64,000 nucleotides of DNA, taken from Opisthorchis felineus. Taxonomy: Eukaryota > Platyhelminthes > Trematoda > Opisthorchiida > Opisthorchiidae. Positions within the stretch are counted from its first letter, which is position 1. Each line of letters opens with the position of its first letter. The stretch is from NCBI GenBank assembly GCA_004794785.1, contig SJOL01001804.1, forward strand, positions 233,423 through 297,422. Reading direction: 5' to 3'. Shown piece after piece: positions 12,301 through 21,930 of this stretch. A program made the position numbers and the translations under genes. Below the pieces are notes generated by a model. It was not told the origin of the DNA. It made no database searches and saw only the letters and a list, made by a program, of their open reading frames with translations.

Positions 12301-15300
12301 TACTCCCAAAAAGTGCGATTTAGTAGATTTATTCTGGTCACCTGTGTTCATCGACTGGAATCCCTTCAGAGGAGACCACTCAACAAGAATAATCACTTTT
12401 GTGAGTCCATTAGTCTTCAAGGATCATTGCGCGTAATTACCAAGACGCTAAACTGTCTACTCAGGTGGCATGTAACGACCCTATCAACTGAAGCGGAATC
12501 AGAGTGAGCCCAAACGATGCCCCTGTTATTTGATACGGAAGGATACCTATGTCAAAAACTGGAACATCAACGTTTTTTCCATACTGCTCAAAATGAACGT
12601 TATTTACACGGCCAATCATGGATGCAAATCTCAGTTATGTTTCCTTGCCAGTCGCCAGCGAGAAACTAAATCAAAAAAAGAATTCTTAGCTGATTTGGTT
12701 CAAGAAGCAGGTGGAAGGAGGAACAAAGTTTAAACAAGACACTGTTTTCGGTCAAAGTACATAGTGTCTGGAAAACAAGCGATAATGAAATAAACAACAC
12801 TACTGAAAATCAGCATATTAGCATCCAATTTCTGAACAGTCATCACTGTAACAATTGCTCTGGTATTGTCTGCAGTTAAAAGCGCAAATCTCTCACTCAT
12901 ATTTACGCTTACTATTATGGTTAAACTTATTTTAATTATAACTGTAACTCTAGTCGTAAATGTAATTACAACGACAACCAACTGAATTTATGCATCACGG
13001 ATTAAAGTCTTCTTTCGTCCTTTGGTGATTACCTACAAACTCCATAAACACCACAACTAAATAAAACTGACAGTAAATTGGATAGCAGAAATGTGGCGGT
13101 GGGGCAGGAAACATATCTGATGAAACTGTTCGACAAGTTCACTCAATTGCACACGGATTTGGTTTTAACAGTAGAATCAGAGGAACCCCAGCTGTGTCGC
13201 TCGTTTGCGATATTACAATGAAAGCATTTAGCCAAATCCTTTGGCTAAAAAACTTACCTGCAAGGCAGCGGACGTTGACGCAGGACTACTTTAGTCCAAC
13301 TTTTAAAGAACAATTCGATACATGCTCCAACTCCTAACTTGGGGGTCCGAATGACTGTTAATAAGACTTTTATCAACTAAAGCAAAACCCGCCCTTCATT
13401 CCGGTTCACTACCCCAGTGGGCTCTGAAGCGATCTCCCATTAACAAATACATGACGGACTTATGGTGTCCCCTTGTGTTCTCCTCTATCAACTTCTCTGG
13501 TGACACGATGCAGCTAGTACAGGGCTCTCAATTCAGGTCATGCTAGACTGTAGCATCTTTGCATTTATCAAACTGGAGAATCAGAAGAGTGGGTTGTTGA
13601 AGATTAGTTTTCCTCATGCTGCGATATTTCGAATATCCTACTAAGTGTAACACGAGGCGGCCCGTGGGCAGCACATTCAGCTGTAGGGATTCAGCTCTGA
13701 TTCAGCCGAGTCCACCCTTAAAACCAAATTGGTGTGCAGATGAGTCGAACTTCGTACCATCTGAACAGAAACTCTGGGACTGTACCTACCTAATGAGCCC
13801 CAAAAATGGCGAAACTGGCCATGGGCCGTGGAAGAGTTTTCACCAACAATGAGTGGTCTCATTGGGGAAACTGTCCAAGATTTTTACAACTGGGTAAATC
13901 CTTGTCAATGAACAAATGGCGAGGAGTGCTGCACTACAAAACCTGAAAGTTAAAACTACTCAGCTTACTGTCGTGGATGCTGTGCGTATTCGCGTTTGTG
14001 TGTGCATGCGTTAAAGGTTACGTAATGCTGACTGACAGCCCTATAAGTGAACAGTCGTGGTATTTGGGTCATATCGGATTTGACCAACATGTGTTGTAAA
14101 CTAAAGCAAACTAGACAAGTCTGAACAATCTTTCAGATTAGTCAGGTTTTTCATGTCTACCAGTTATTTTTCTAAAATGCTGCCCAATTAGAGTGCGGTG
14201 CATTTGTTAAATTTGTACAGTGAATAATCAACGGGGGCACCTAAGGCGTCACTGGGCTCACTCACACTCGATTCACACACTCGTTTCAAACTTGACGTGC
14301 ATAAATTGGCTCTGCCGCTCAGTGCTGAGGTTGACGGCTATTCATGTGATTTGACATACACACAAAAACGCATGCAAATATCGCTTATCACGCATTCGAT
14401 TCACGCCATTCATGGCTCACATTACAGGGGGCAATCACGCTAACTAGCTTCGACGCACAGCTCTCAATTTACCACCTTCACAAAGGTTACTTTTGGTGGT
14501 CGAAACGTCGGACAGTTTCATTCAACATGTTCACTGTGCAATCCTCAGTATTTTCACTATGAACAACAAATCACAGCCCGCTATGTATGATTTACCGTTT
14601 GTCTGCTTGGCTTGGCCATGTACATATCGAGTGTGTTTTCTGACCCCAGATACGGCTAAATACCTAAAAAAAACTGTCAGTTTACCCTACAGAATTATTA
14701 GGTGAATAAGGTCTTGATACTCATTTACCACATTGTCCCAAAGAGTACGCTTAGTAGTAGTGGTTTTTCCCCTACGTAGAAAATAGTATTTGGTATAAAT
14801 ATTAGACGGGCCTTTCCTGGGACGACGATGGGTCTGTAGGTTTGCGGTTAGCAAGAAACTTTGTTGTGGACTGCCTGGCGAAACTTTGACTTGTAAAACT
14901 AAAGAATGTCAGACAACTGGGCAGAGTCTATCAAATAGGGGAGCGGAAACACTAGGTTGTATGGGAGAGTTATAACCCCAGTAAGATGCACCATAAAGTG
15001 TCCTGTGAATTAGAGGAACTCTATACCATACTTCCACTGGATTGCTCATCAGAGAGGATTGAGATATCGGCTTAAACTATTAGTGTCCACAAGGAGATAG
15101 CCTTAATAAGAAGTGAGCGGATATAAACGAATAAACCGGCCACGTCCCTCGAGACGTGGTGATTATTCTTCATCCTTTACAGGTGAGTCAGCCGTCAATT
15201 ATTTTCCAATGTTGCAAGGCAGGACAACGGCGTCGTTGTACCCTCAAATGGTAACACAACCTCAGCTTCACTTGCCTCTATTCAGTCCGATTACCTGGAT

Positions 15301-18300
15301 CTCATTTGAGAGTTTGTAGCTATCTCTGACAACTCATGACGTTGAACTGTTTTCCAGTGCTTTCCCAGCTCCACCCTTCTTGGGACTCACGAGATAGACG
15401 TGGATGTCAGGCTTTCACTGACTTTATTCCGGAATTGTATATTCAGTCACAGGAGGTGAATGCTAATTTGCAAGTAAGGATGTCGACAACGACAGAGTCA
15501 GGTGAATCTCTCACTTATAGTAGAGGCGAGACTAATGGAAATCTGGAGAATGGGCCCACCCGATGAGCCGCACAATAGATAAGGCTGGAAATAGGCTTAG
15601 ACACTTCATCAACCTTAGGTGTAACGTCATAAAGTAGATAATGTGCTCCGAACTAAAAAAATGAAATCAATCGGTATGATAAAAATCTGTTCTGCTTGGA
15701 ATTACGGATCACACGGATACGCAAGGAAGCTCAGTGCACGGAAAAGTCGAAAAATATTCAGATTTCCGAGAATTATTTTCGATGGATTAGTTCTTGTGTC
15801 GGGTAGGCATGGCACGAAACATTTCAATAGAGATTCCGTCGTGTCTTTGTAGTGTGGAGACTCATCGGAGCACTCTACGGCTGTTCCATCCTCACGGTGG
15901 GCACCTTATAAATGCCAGGAGAGGTTCGAACTTACAACCTCCGATCAAGTGGTTGAAGACTAGACCGTTTGCCTACGAGTCAACATGTGCTATCATGATG
16001 TCAATCCCGTGATTCCTTCTTACATGCGAATTAATGACTGTCGATCGGCCGCTTGTAGCCGAACTGCTTGGTTTTCAACCCTGAGGTCACACGTTCGAAA
16101 TTCACTGAAAATTCGTGGAATACTGAATTCCAAAAGGGTTGGAACTTTTGTACTTTCGGACTTTTCGACTTTTCGACTCAAAAGATTGGGAATTTTTCAT
16201 GTCCTCATATTACTGACAGGCATGAAACGCTTGCTTCGAGCGTAGCATAACGAGGCCGGTGAGGAGGTATTTACATAATTAAGCATGCTAGTATCGTCCA
16301 GGTCAGGTCACATTCTGGTAAGGCGGAGTAGATATATCCTTCAATCTGATTACACATTTTTCTTAGTAAATCCTGCTACTGTATGAGGTAGTGAGGAAAA
16401 CTTGTCCATAGCCTAAAGTACTATCATTTAGTTTGGGTATGAATTCAGCCAACACTGTATTTCAAGATGGAACTAGAGGATTGCCTCAGATTTGCTGAAA
16501 CATAATAAGGATGAGTAGTTATAGGCTTACTTCAAAGCTTCGTTCACAGTGAACTTTCTACGAAAAACAGTGACCTAGAGTCCAAAGAGTTTTTTGGCGC
16601 ACTCAGTGTGTATTGACAGTTTAAATTCGTTGAATTTACACACCCACGTTTTATCCAACCAACAAGTCCAATTAGTCAGCTATCTCCCTGAGGGTCTCCG
16701 AGGACCTACGACCTCTTTTATCCAATGAAAAAAGTAGAAAGCTTTTTCCAACAATCAGCTAAATGCTTTATTGCCTTGCAGTTCGAAAAGGCTTCATTGT
16801 TCAAAGAAATTCTCATACTACTAATCACCATACAATAAGCGCATCTGACAAACATACGGAGTGGATACAAGGGAGTAGACGGGCATACTATTCCTCAGTA
16901 TAGTTTAATTGGAAGTAAAACCGGGGTGGCCCTTGGATATCAATCCAATTAGAAGTTTACTGCAAATACAAACCATGTTTACCTTTTCCTACGATCATTA
17001 TATAAACACGGTGGATGTATCTCAGTCAGGAAGAACCAAATTAAGGTAACCGGGATCTGTCGGAAATATTTCGAGCTCGGATAACCACCATGGATTAGCA
17101 AGTTAGCTCAACATCGTATTTAGAATCTAAGAAATTCAACCAAGGTAATTTAGTCTCAATTCCTAAGGCTAAATAATTACCAAGCCTAATTCGGTGATTT
17201 TTTCGTATGATGCTAGGATAGTGAGTGTGTGATAATTGCAGGAAATTCTGATTCCGCCTCAGGTCATATAGCGTTTTTGTTTTGTGGTACATGCTGACAA
17301 ATTTAAAACGTGGGTGTTCATTCAACTTGGGCTACGATAAAGTATCATCTACAGTGACTTACGATACACATCCAATTTCAAAATCAGCTGGTCCGGACTG
17401 AGTGTTCTGTTGTCCAGAAAACTGGTCACAGTGTCTTTGTTTTGGTTCTGTCTACCTTCGATGGCACGATCTTTCCATTTTTCGTCATTCCACCAAGTAG
17501 AACCGCTGCTGTCCAGGTCACGCGTAACACGGCAGCTGTATGTTCCATCATCCGTCGACTGTGCGGCGGTCAGAGTAAGCACTGACACTGTGTCGGAAAG
17601 TCTTACAGTAGAATGAACAGGTGGTATTCGACTACCGATCCGACGCCATACAAAATTATACCACGGAGCGTTGGGACTTGGCGCTGCTTCGCAAGTCAAA
17701 TTAACGGCTGTACCGGCTATGATTGGACTTGGGGGGTTGGAAGTAAATGACAAGAGCACCGGCCGGTCTGGAAATGCAGTGTAGAAAAACCGATAGACAA
17801 GAGGAAATTTTATTCAAGATGCCCTGTGGGAACATCAGAATTTGGGATATTTTAGATCATTGTGAATTAGTTTAATTAGAGGACATCAGAGGTCCACTTG
17901 GTGTTTTCGTAAAAGTAACATATGTTGAGGGCTATGAAAACCTAGTCTTCAAAATAGAATGTCTGTAGACCTTATTTTGGATACATGTACTGGCAAAATT
18001 CTCAGTAAAACACATCTATCTCACTAATGCAACACAACAGGCTCTTTATCCAAAGATCACTGCCATCAGCTTAAATGGCTTTTCTCCAGACAGTTCACAT
18101 TTTCCCCGTCTAATTACACTGTTTAGTTTGAATTGGTTGAGCTTCCTTTCAAACATATACAGAGGTTTCAGGATCTCACGGAACAACTTAAATCTGAAAT
18201 ATGTTATTCATAATGACAAGTAATGACGGGCAGAAACCGTGAACGAACTGTGAACGAGCTCGGTAGCATATTTAGGGTGAAACATCCCAAGAGCCGCTTC

Positions 18301-21300
18301 AAGCGTATGACATCATTTCAAGCACGCGACCCGTCGGTGCAAAACTCCATTTGGTGATGTCACTATTTAGCAAGTATCACGAAGCCTGGAGCCGCCAGAC
18401 CACCAGTGCTTTGTTCAAGGACATATGTGGACATATTTCTGCATATTGGCTCAACTTCCCTCATTCAGAATAAAGGCCGGTTGCAACTACGTCGTTAGCA
18501 TGGGCTCGATTCAAAATGTCAACCTCGAAAAAAACTGCGCGAGATCAAACTACAGGACCATATAGGCACTGCAGATGGGTAGTTGTATGCGTGCAGCGGA
18601 AATAAGACTTACTTCAACTGCCACGACGTCGTTCCTTTCAAACGGCATGCTTGTGGACGTGAAAAGTTGAACGGATTTTTATTGAGTATGGACAGGTTGT
18701 CGGTTTCCCCATAATACGGCACACGTAGCAGCTTGCTTACCAAATCCAGATCAATTACGTATGGCGCGATTAGGCTATTATCCCAATAAAAGTAGCTGGT
18801 GGAATATGGCTATTTGACTTCCAGTAATTGCACAGCCAGGATACAGGCCAGAAAATATCTTCCAATTTGGATTATAACGCGACTAAGCAATATAAATAGA
18901 CCGCCGACGTGACTTGACGCGATCGGTTAAAATGCCGGTTAAAAATACCGGAACAATCCAAGATGGGAACGAAGTTCCGCATCATCGGCAAGCTTCCTTC
19001 CTCCTCAGTTGGAAGCTGGGGATTCGTTGGTTCTCCATTCTAGTGTAGTAATAACTGCTGACCAGTATTTTTGTCTGCAGCTCCTTCTTGTCAGTTTCAC
19101 GTTGTTCTTTGTCATTAATCGGATGCGTTGCTTAATGAATATGGAAAATGAGTTGAAATGGGCTTCCCAATGGAGATTTCATCCGGTAAAGAATCAGTCT
19201 ATGCCGAGAAGCCGAGGAGCACTTTGCATCGGTTTCGCCCTTGTTGAGACTCATTAGCTGTGTGAATCTTACAAACCTTTAGGCGGATTCGAATTCGTGA
19301 ACTTCGACTATTAGTTGGAAAGTATGCCGAAGTTCATAGTCATTGTCAGCCGACTTAACATCAAGTTGTGCCCGAAATCTTTGGTGTCTTCAAAGTAGCA
19401 AATGAATTTTTTATGTACAGGTGCCACAAACTACTTAGTGGGCATTCAGTCACTTGCTGCATAACACTAGCAGGAATGCTGCAGATTCAATGTTTCATTT
19501 CAAGCAACAAGTTCACTATAGCTCTTTAAGCAGCAAAATTTATGTTATGGAAAATATTGCGTCGAACAAAATATTCTTGATATCAATTATGAGCTACGAA
19601 CACGACTGCAAAATTCGCATATTTGCATAGTGTTTGGCCACGTGAATGGAGGAGATATTTGTTGTCCACCATAGGTTCTTTTTTTATTTGACTTCTTCAA
19701 GAACTTGGAAACTTGATCCTTATTGTCGACCCAAAAAACAGTTTGCACTCACGGTCTATCGAAGTAACTATCATTCTCTCTAGTTTGTTACTCTGAGCAC
19801 TGTTCTTCAGATATGAACTGATCTCAAATCTCACGAAGGTTTAGACGAAGGTACCGAAATGGATTGATGAGATCTATTTCGTCACGTAGAGCTTTGATGC
19901 TCTTTAAAGTGACTGCAACTACCTACCATGAAGTAGACATACAATGGTCTGAATACTTAGTTTGTCGGGTTGAGCATCTTCTCGCGACATGTGGTGAAAC
20001 TGGAGACTCTCTGTATCTTGGTAAAGATGAAGTCGACGTATGTTGGACTAGTTCGTGCGTAAAAAAACCATCTACCAAGTAATACTGCTGTTAACTCACA
20101 AATCAAATAGTCTTTTCAAAGACAACTCTGGGACAGTGTACATCTTTTTCTGCCGCCGTACTCAACAGAAAATAAAAAAACTAAATCAAGTATTGTGGTG
20201 TTTAAGAATGGGCCAACGGCGAGTTGCACTACAATGAAACTACAAGGAATGCTGCTCGCTGATTCAATATGTAAGACCAGTCATAAGACTTATCTTCTGG
20301 CCCTTTTGTGGTCCTTATGTCAAAAACTTTGTGGGAAGTTTGTTTCAAATCCCATGGAATTCTACTCCATTTTGATCATATTTAGCATTCATCACCATTT
20401 TTCCACAGCTTCTGACTTTACATACGAGCTGCACGATACAGGCAAGTGATCAGTTTGCTTCACAAACTATATAGCATTGGGAAAAGTGAACTTAAACTGG
20501 TATCCCTCATTAACTTGTATTTTGCGCTATTTGGGTAGAAATGGGCCGATGGTTGGCTGATCATGAGATATTTCAGTCAGATGCCGGTAAATCTGAGTCT
20601 ATCTATCAAAAATATCTACAATTATCCATGGAACTGACGCTGAATGACAGATCCTAGGATATATTTAGATGCAGTGAAGCAGCAATCTAGGAAGCAATCT
20701 GGTGACTTATTCACCATCACACACATTTCATGACAAACTAAACACATTTTATCGGGCAAACATCAATACTACATTCCCGCAGAGTCCGTATACTGCAATT
20801 CAATTTCAAGCAAAATATACGTGGTGATGTTCAAAAGTGAGTACTCCGATAGTATATCTCTAATTCCTTAGAACTATTTATTTCCGTTTTATCGCTTACA
20901 GTTGCGGTTATTAAATCGCACAACAACATTGTAAGGTGGGATGCGCTGGATTTGTGTGCTTACAGACAAGTGAGTGAATAAGCTGGGCGCCGTTCTTCGT
21001 CCCAAAGACCGGAAATTGGAAAGTGACTGAGGTAGACTCCACAATTTAGGGAACGCAGTGTACCGACGAATTATTGCCCTAGCGTAATCGCATTCCATCG
21101 TATGCTCCTGGGTATGTTTATGACTTTGTGGGTGACTCGGTCTTGTGTAACCGGCCATCATATATTGCAATTCTCTGCGACCGACGCTAGATCACTAGGG
21201 TGTGCATGAATAACTTGCATGGGTTATTAGTAGCTGTGTTCAGTTCAACCGATACACTAATGAAATAGAAAAGTTACGGCAACCCCGATAACGTGCGACC

Positions 21301-21930
21301 CCATAAACGCTTCCGCCTCTAAGGGACCAGAAAAATAGTTTTTGGGGAAATCAAAACATGTTGAGTTCGCTCACAATTAGTAACACGTTAGTTATGTACC
21401 ACTTTCTATGACTGTACCTCTGACACGAAGTTTAACGGCATTCGAGTTGATTCCACCGTAAGAACACGTCCACAGGCCGCTGGATCCCACAACGGCAATA
21501 TTTATTTTATAAATCACTTCTTGCAATTCCCATCCGTGGGATCTTGGTAGGCGAATGGTTGATGAAGGGATCTGATAGCTCTCGTAGCTTCGAAACTGTC
21601 TGGTGCACCGGATGGGCCAACTATGTTCAACAAGCAAACAGTCTTGAGCACAGTAGGCCACGCTGAGTGGACAGTAAAGGAAAACAGATTGACGGTTTTC
21701 AGTGAAGTCACTGGAGACTGCAGTTCCAGATTCCCGGGCTTGCCATATACGACACAAGAACGTGATCGACTCCCCAGCCTGTATAGCTGCTTGCGCATGA
21801 CTTTTCCCCACCACATCCCAAAGCGCCTCAACAAAAACAGACTTGTCCGTGCTTGCAGGATCCAAACTGGTGCTATTCTGTTGGAAGAGCGCAGTCTCCA
21901 CAAACGACAGCAGGAGTTGAATGAGAAAAC
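130..21930 (-). CDS. Nephrin-like immunoglobulin-superfamily adhesion receptor gene, partial (5 exons, both ends missing)
   Basis: Five minus-strand exons (21418-21930, 17363-17767, 7737-8078, 3354-3860, 130-398) splice in one frame. All four internal junctions are phase 1, the usual arrangement of exons that each encode one Ig domain. The product would be the N-terminal extracellular part of a type I membrane adhesion protein. The linker FPPGPPI between domains 3 and 4 matches the linker I know from nephrin, and motifs such as GNPPALVKW and ECATTSSIP are typical of nephrin/Hibris/Sticks-and-stones Ig domains. Sidestep-type receptors are the main alternative. Family members act at the cell surface in cell recognition, for example myoblast fusion and the filtration slit. 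No start ATG lies in the first visible exon, so at least one 5' exon is further right. The remaining Ig domains, membrane segment and tail lie beyond the left edge. Eight NxS/T sequons fit an extracellular protein. Introns are about 3.6, 9.3, 3.9 and 3.0 kb. Confidence 0.85.
399..3353 (-). other. Intron between Ig exons 4 and 5
   Basis: About 3.0 kb bounded by GTATGT and TATTTACAG in minus-strand reading. It contains one copy of the dispersed 60-bp repeat at about 911-972. The short open frames at 1960-2154, 2615-2827 and 2840-3067 have no splice support or recognisable protein character. Confidence 0.75.
911..972 (+). repeat. Dispersed 60-bp repeat, copy 1
   Basis: Shares ATTCAGCTGG, a GAGTCTCCC block, a TCAAAACNAAAT block and a GNGNGCRAATGNGTG tail with five other copies in the window. 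It lies inside an intron of the Ig gene. Confidence 0.55.
3354..3860 (-). CDS. Ig gene, fourth visible exon: nephrin-type Ig domain with expanded middle loops
   Basis: The acceptor is ATTATTTTCAG before 3860. The donor is TTTT|GTATGT after 3354. The exon is phase 1-1 with 168 complete codons. It begins with the proline linker FPPGPPI, which matches a linker of nephrin. It continues with ENRTRIFKC (B strand Cys) and [12 protein letters not shown] (C strand Trp), then a region of about 75 residues in place of the usual short C'-E loops, then [13 protein letters not shown] (F strand Cys), a polar stretch with two sequons (NTT, NHT) and the G strand AYLTTEVF. The Cys-Cys spacing is much longer than usual. 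Reading on past the donor gives a hydrophobic tail, which is intron sequence if the GTATGT site is used. Confidence 0.88.
3861..7736 (-). other. Intron between Ig exons 3 and 4
   Basis: About 3.9 kb bounded by GTAAGT and TTTTCAG in minus-strand reading. No recognisable element was found. The open frames at 4908-5186, 5415-5651 and 6529-6723 look like chance. Confidence 0.7.
7737..8078 (-). CDS. Ig gene, third visible exon: nephrin-type Ig domain
   Basis: The donor is ATCT|GTAAGT after 7737. The preferred acceptor is ATTACAG before 8078, giving VYHPPANLTF across the junction. A second acceptor, TTGACAG before 8096, keeps the same phase and would add six residues. The exon is phase 1-1 with 113 complete codons. 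The domain shows [17 protein letters not shown] (B strand Cys), then INFYRI, where the core Trp of Ig domains is replaced by Phe, then the motif [14 protein letters not shown], which resembles nephrin-family F strands, and finally the G strand SSPVRLSVI. Sequons are NLT and NRS. This is likely the Ig repeat just before the FPPGPP linker. Confidence 0.9.
9158..9186 (+). repeat. Hammerhead-like hairpin lacking the GAAA box
   Basis: CTGATGA is followed by a perfect 6-bp stem (GTGCAT, loop CTT, ATGCAC), which is the C-core and stem II geometry of a hammerhead ribozyme. The next bases are GTTCAG where GAAAC would be expected, so this copy should be inactive or the match is by chance. Confidence 0.3.
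13139..13200 (-). repeat. Dispersed 60-bp repeat, copy 2
   Basis: Minus-strand reading gives CAGCTGGGGTTCC followed by GTTAAAACCAAATCCGTGTG and CAATTGAGTG, which aligns with the copies at 0.9, 13.7, 38.6, 55.0 and 56.9 kb. Confidence 0.55.
13676..13850 (+). repeat. Dispersed repeat copy 3 with decayed hammerhead motif downstream
   Basis: The 60-bp repeat (ATTCAGC to GTGTGCAGATGAG, 13676-13750) is followed 40 bp later by CTAATGA (13790-13796), a GCC...GGC stem and GAAAC (13811-13815), then GGCCGTGGAAGAG. This has the same order as the hammerhead motifs at 50.5 kb, where the C-core is the intact CTGATGA. The G-to-A change in CTAATGA should destroy catalysis. The layout suggests that the 60-bp repeat and the hammerhead belong to one element family. 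Confidence 0.45.
13877..13899 (+). repeat. Short shared block AGATTTTTACAACTGGGTAA
   Basis: The same block, with one inserted T and one substitution, occurs at 52198-52217. Here it lies about 30 bp beyond the decayed hammerhead motif, so it may be the tail of that repeat family. Confidence 0.4.
15853..16010 (-). repeat. tRNA-headed SINE with decayed hammerhead body
   Basis: Read on the minus strand, a tRNA-like segment (A-box-like CGTAGGCAAACGG, B box GTTCGAACC) is followed by GAGGATGGAACAGCCGTAGA and GTGCTCC. That aligns with the hammerhead body of the SINE copies at 27.6-28.0 kb (AAGGACGAAATAGCTGTACG then GTGCTCC). The C-core is not intact in this copy. It is a pol III-type short retroelement resembling schistosome Sm-alpha. 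Confidence 0.45.
16040..16100 (+). repeat. tRNA-like SINE head, opposite orientation
   Basis: TAGCCGAACTGCTTGG resembles a pol III A box, and GGTCACACGTTCGAAATTC resembles a B box at normal tRNA spacing. It lies about 30 bp from the minus-strand SINE at 15.85-16.01 kb, head to head with it. No hammerhead body is recognisable downstream. Confidence 0.35.
17363..17767 (-). CDS. Ig gene, second visible exon: Ig domain with long F-G insertion
   Basis: The acceptor is CATTTCCAG before 17767, and the donor is a perfect TATC|GTAAGT after 17363. The exon is phase 1-1 with 134 complete codons. Joined to the previous exon it reads without a break (KLRVRD then RPVLLSF). The domain has the B-strand Cys in VNLTCEA, the C-strand Trp in NFVWRR and a canonical F-strand DDGTYSCRV. 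After the F strand a polar insertion of about 40 residues precedes the G strand LILKLDVY, so the F-G loop is far longer than in ordinary Ig domains. Sequons are NLT and NRT. The position in the chain corresponds to an N-terminal Ig repeat of a nephrin-type protein. The open frame on the opposite strand (17410-17616) is a shadow. Confidence 0.9.
17768..21417 (-). other. Intron between the first two visible Ig exons
   Basis: About 3.6 kb bounded by GTACAG and TTTCCAG in minus-strand reading. It contains one SINE copy at 19.20-19.34 kb. The plus-strand open frames at 19009-19257, 19864-20082 and 20055-20449 have no recognised similarity. Confidence 0.7.
19200..19335 (-). repeat. tRNA-headed SINE with hammerhead-like body, mutated
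   Basis: Minus-strand reading gives a B box GAATTCGAATCC (about 19285-19296), then CACAG, CTAATGA (19251-19257), a GTC...GGC stem, GAAAC (19232-19236), and then GTGCTCCTCGGCTTCTCGGC. The tail is shared with the SINEs at 27.6-28.0 kb. The second base pair of the core is altered (CTAATGA for CTGATGA), so self-cleavage is not expected. Confidence 0.5.
21418..21930 (-). CDS. Ig gene, first visible exon: hydrophobic leader region plus atypical Ig domain
   Basis: The acceptor is a pyrimidine-rich tract ending TTTCAG just before 21930, and the donor is AGAG|GTACAG after 21418. The exon is phase 1 at both ends and encodes 170 complete codons. Residues 1-16 ([16 protein letters not shown]) look like the hydrophobic core of a signal peptide whose start would be in an upstream exon, as there is no in-frame ATG here. 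The Ig domain runs from about residue 46 to the end, with the B-strand Cys at 60 (ITFLC) and the F-strand Cys at 156 (GLWTCSYGG). The 96-residue spacing between them is longer than the usual 55-75. Four further cysteines (about 87, 94, 98 and 109) lie in the long loop and could form extra disulphides. One sequon (NST) is at residue 19. The overlapping open frames on both strands are shadows. Confidence 0.85.

Larger units (their letters stand above)
8079..17362 (-). other. Intron between Ig exons 2 and 3, about 9.3 kb
   Basis: This is the largest intron of the Ig gene, bounded by GTAAGT and ATTACAG in minus-strand reading. It holds a hammerhead-like hairpin at 9158-9180, two copies of the dispersed 60-bp repeat near 13.1 and 13.7 kb, a decayed hammerhead motif at 13790-13850, another hairpin at 14471-14511, a short palindrome at 15140-15159 and tRNA-like SINE pieces at 15853-16100. 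An overlooked small exon cannot be excluded, but none is needed to keep the frame. Confidence 0.7.

Noticed and set aside
12730..12981. Val/Ile/Thr-rich minus-strand frame resembling a membrane segment
   Set aside because: The composition follows from AT-rich, repetitive DNA (GTTGT/AATTA runs). No start context or splice sites.
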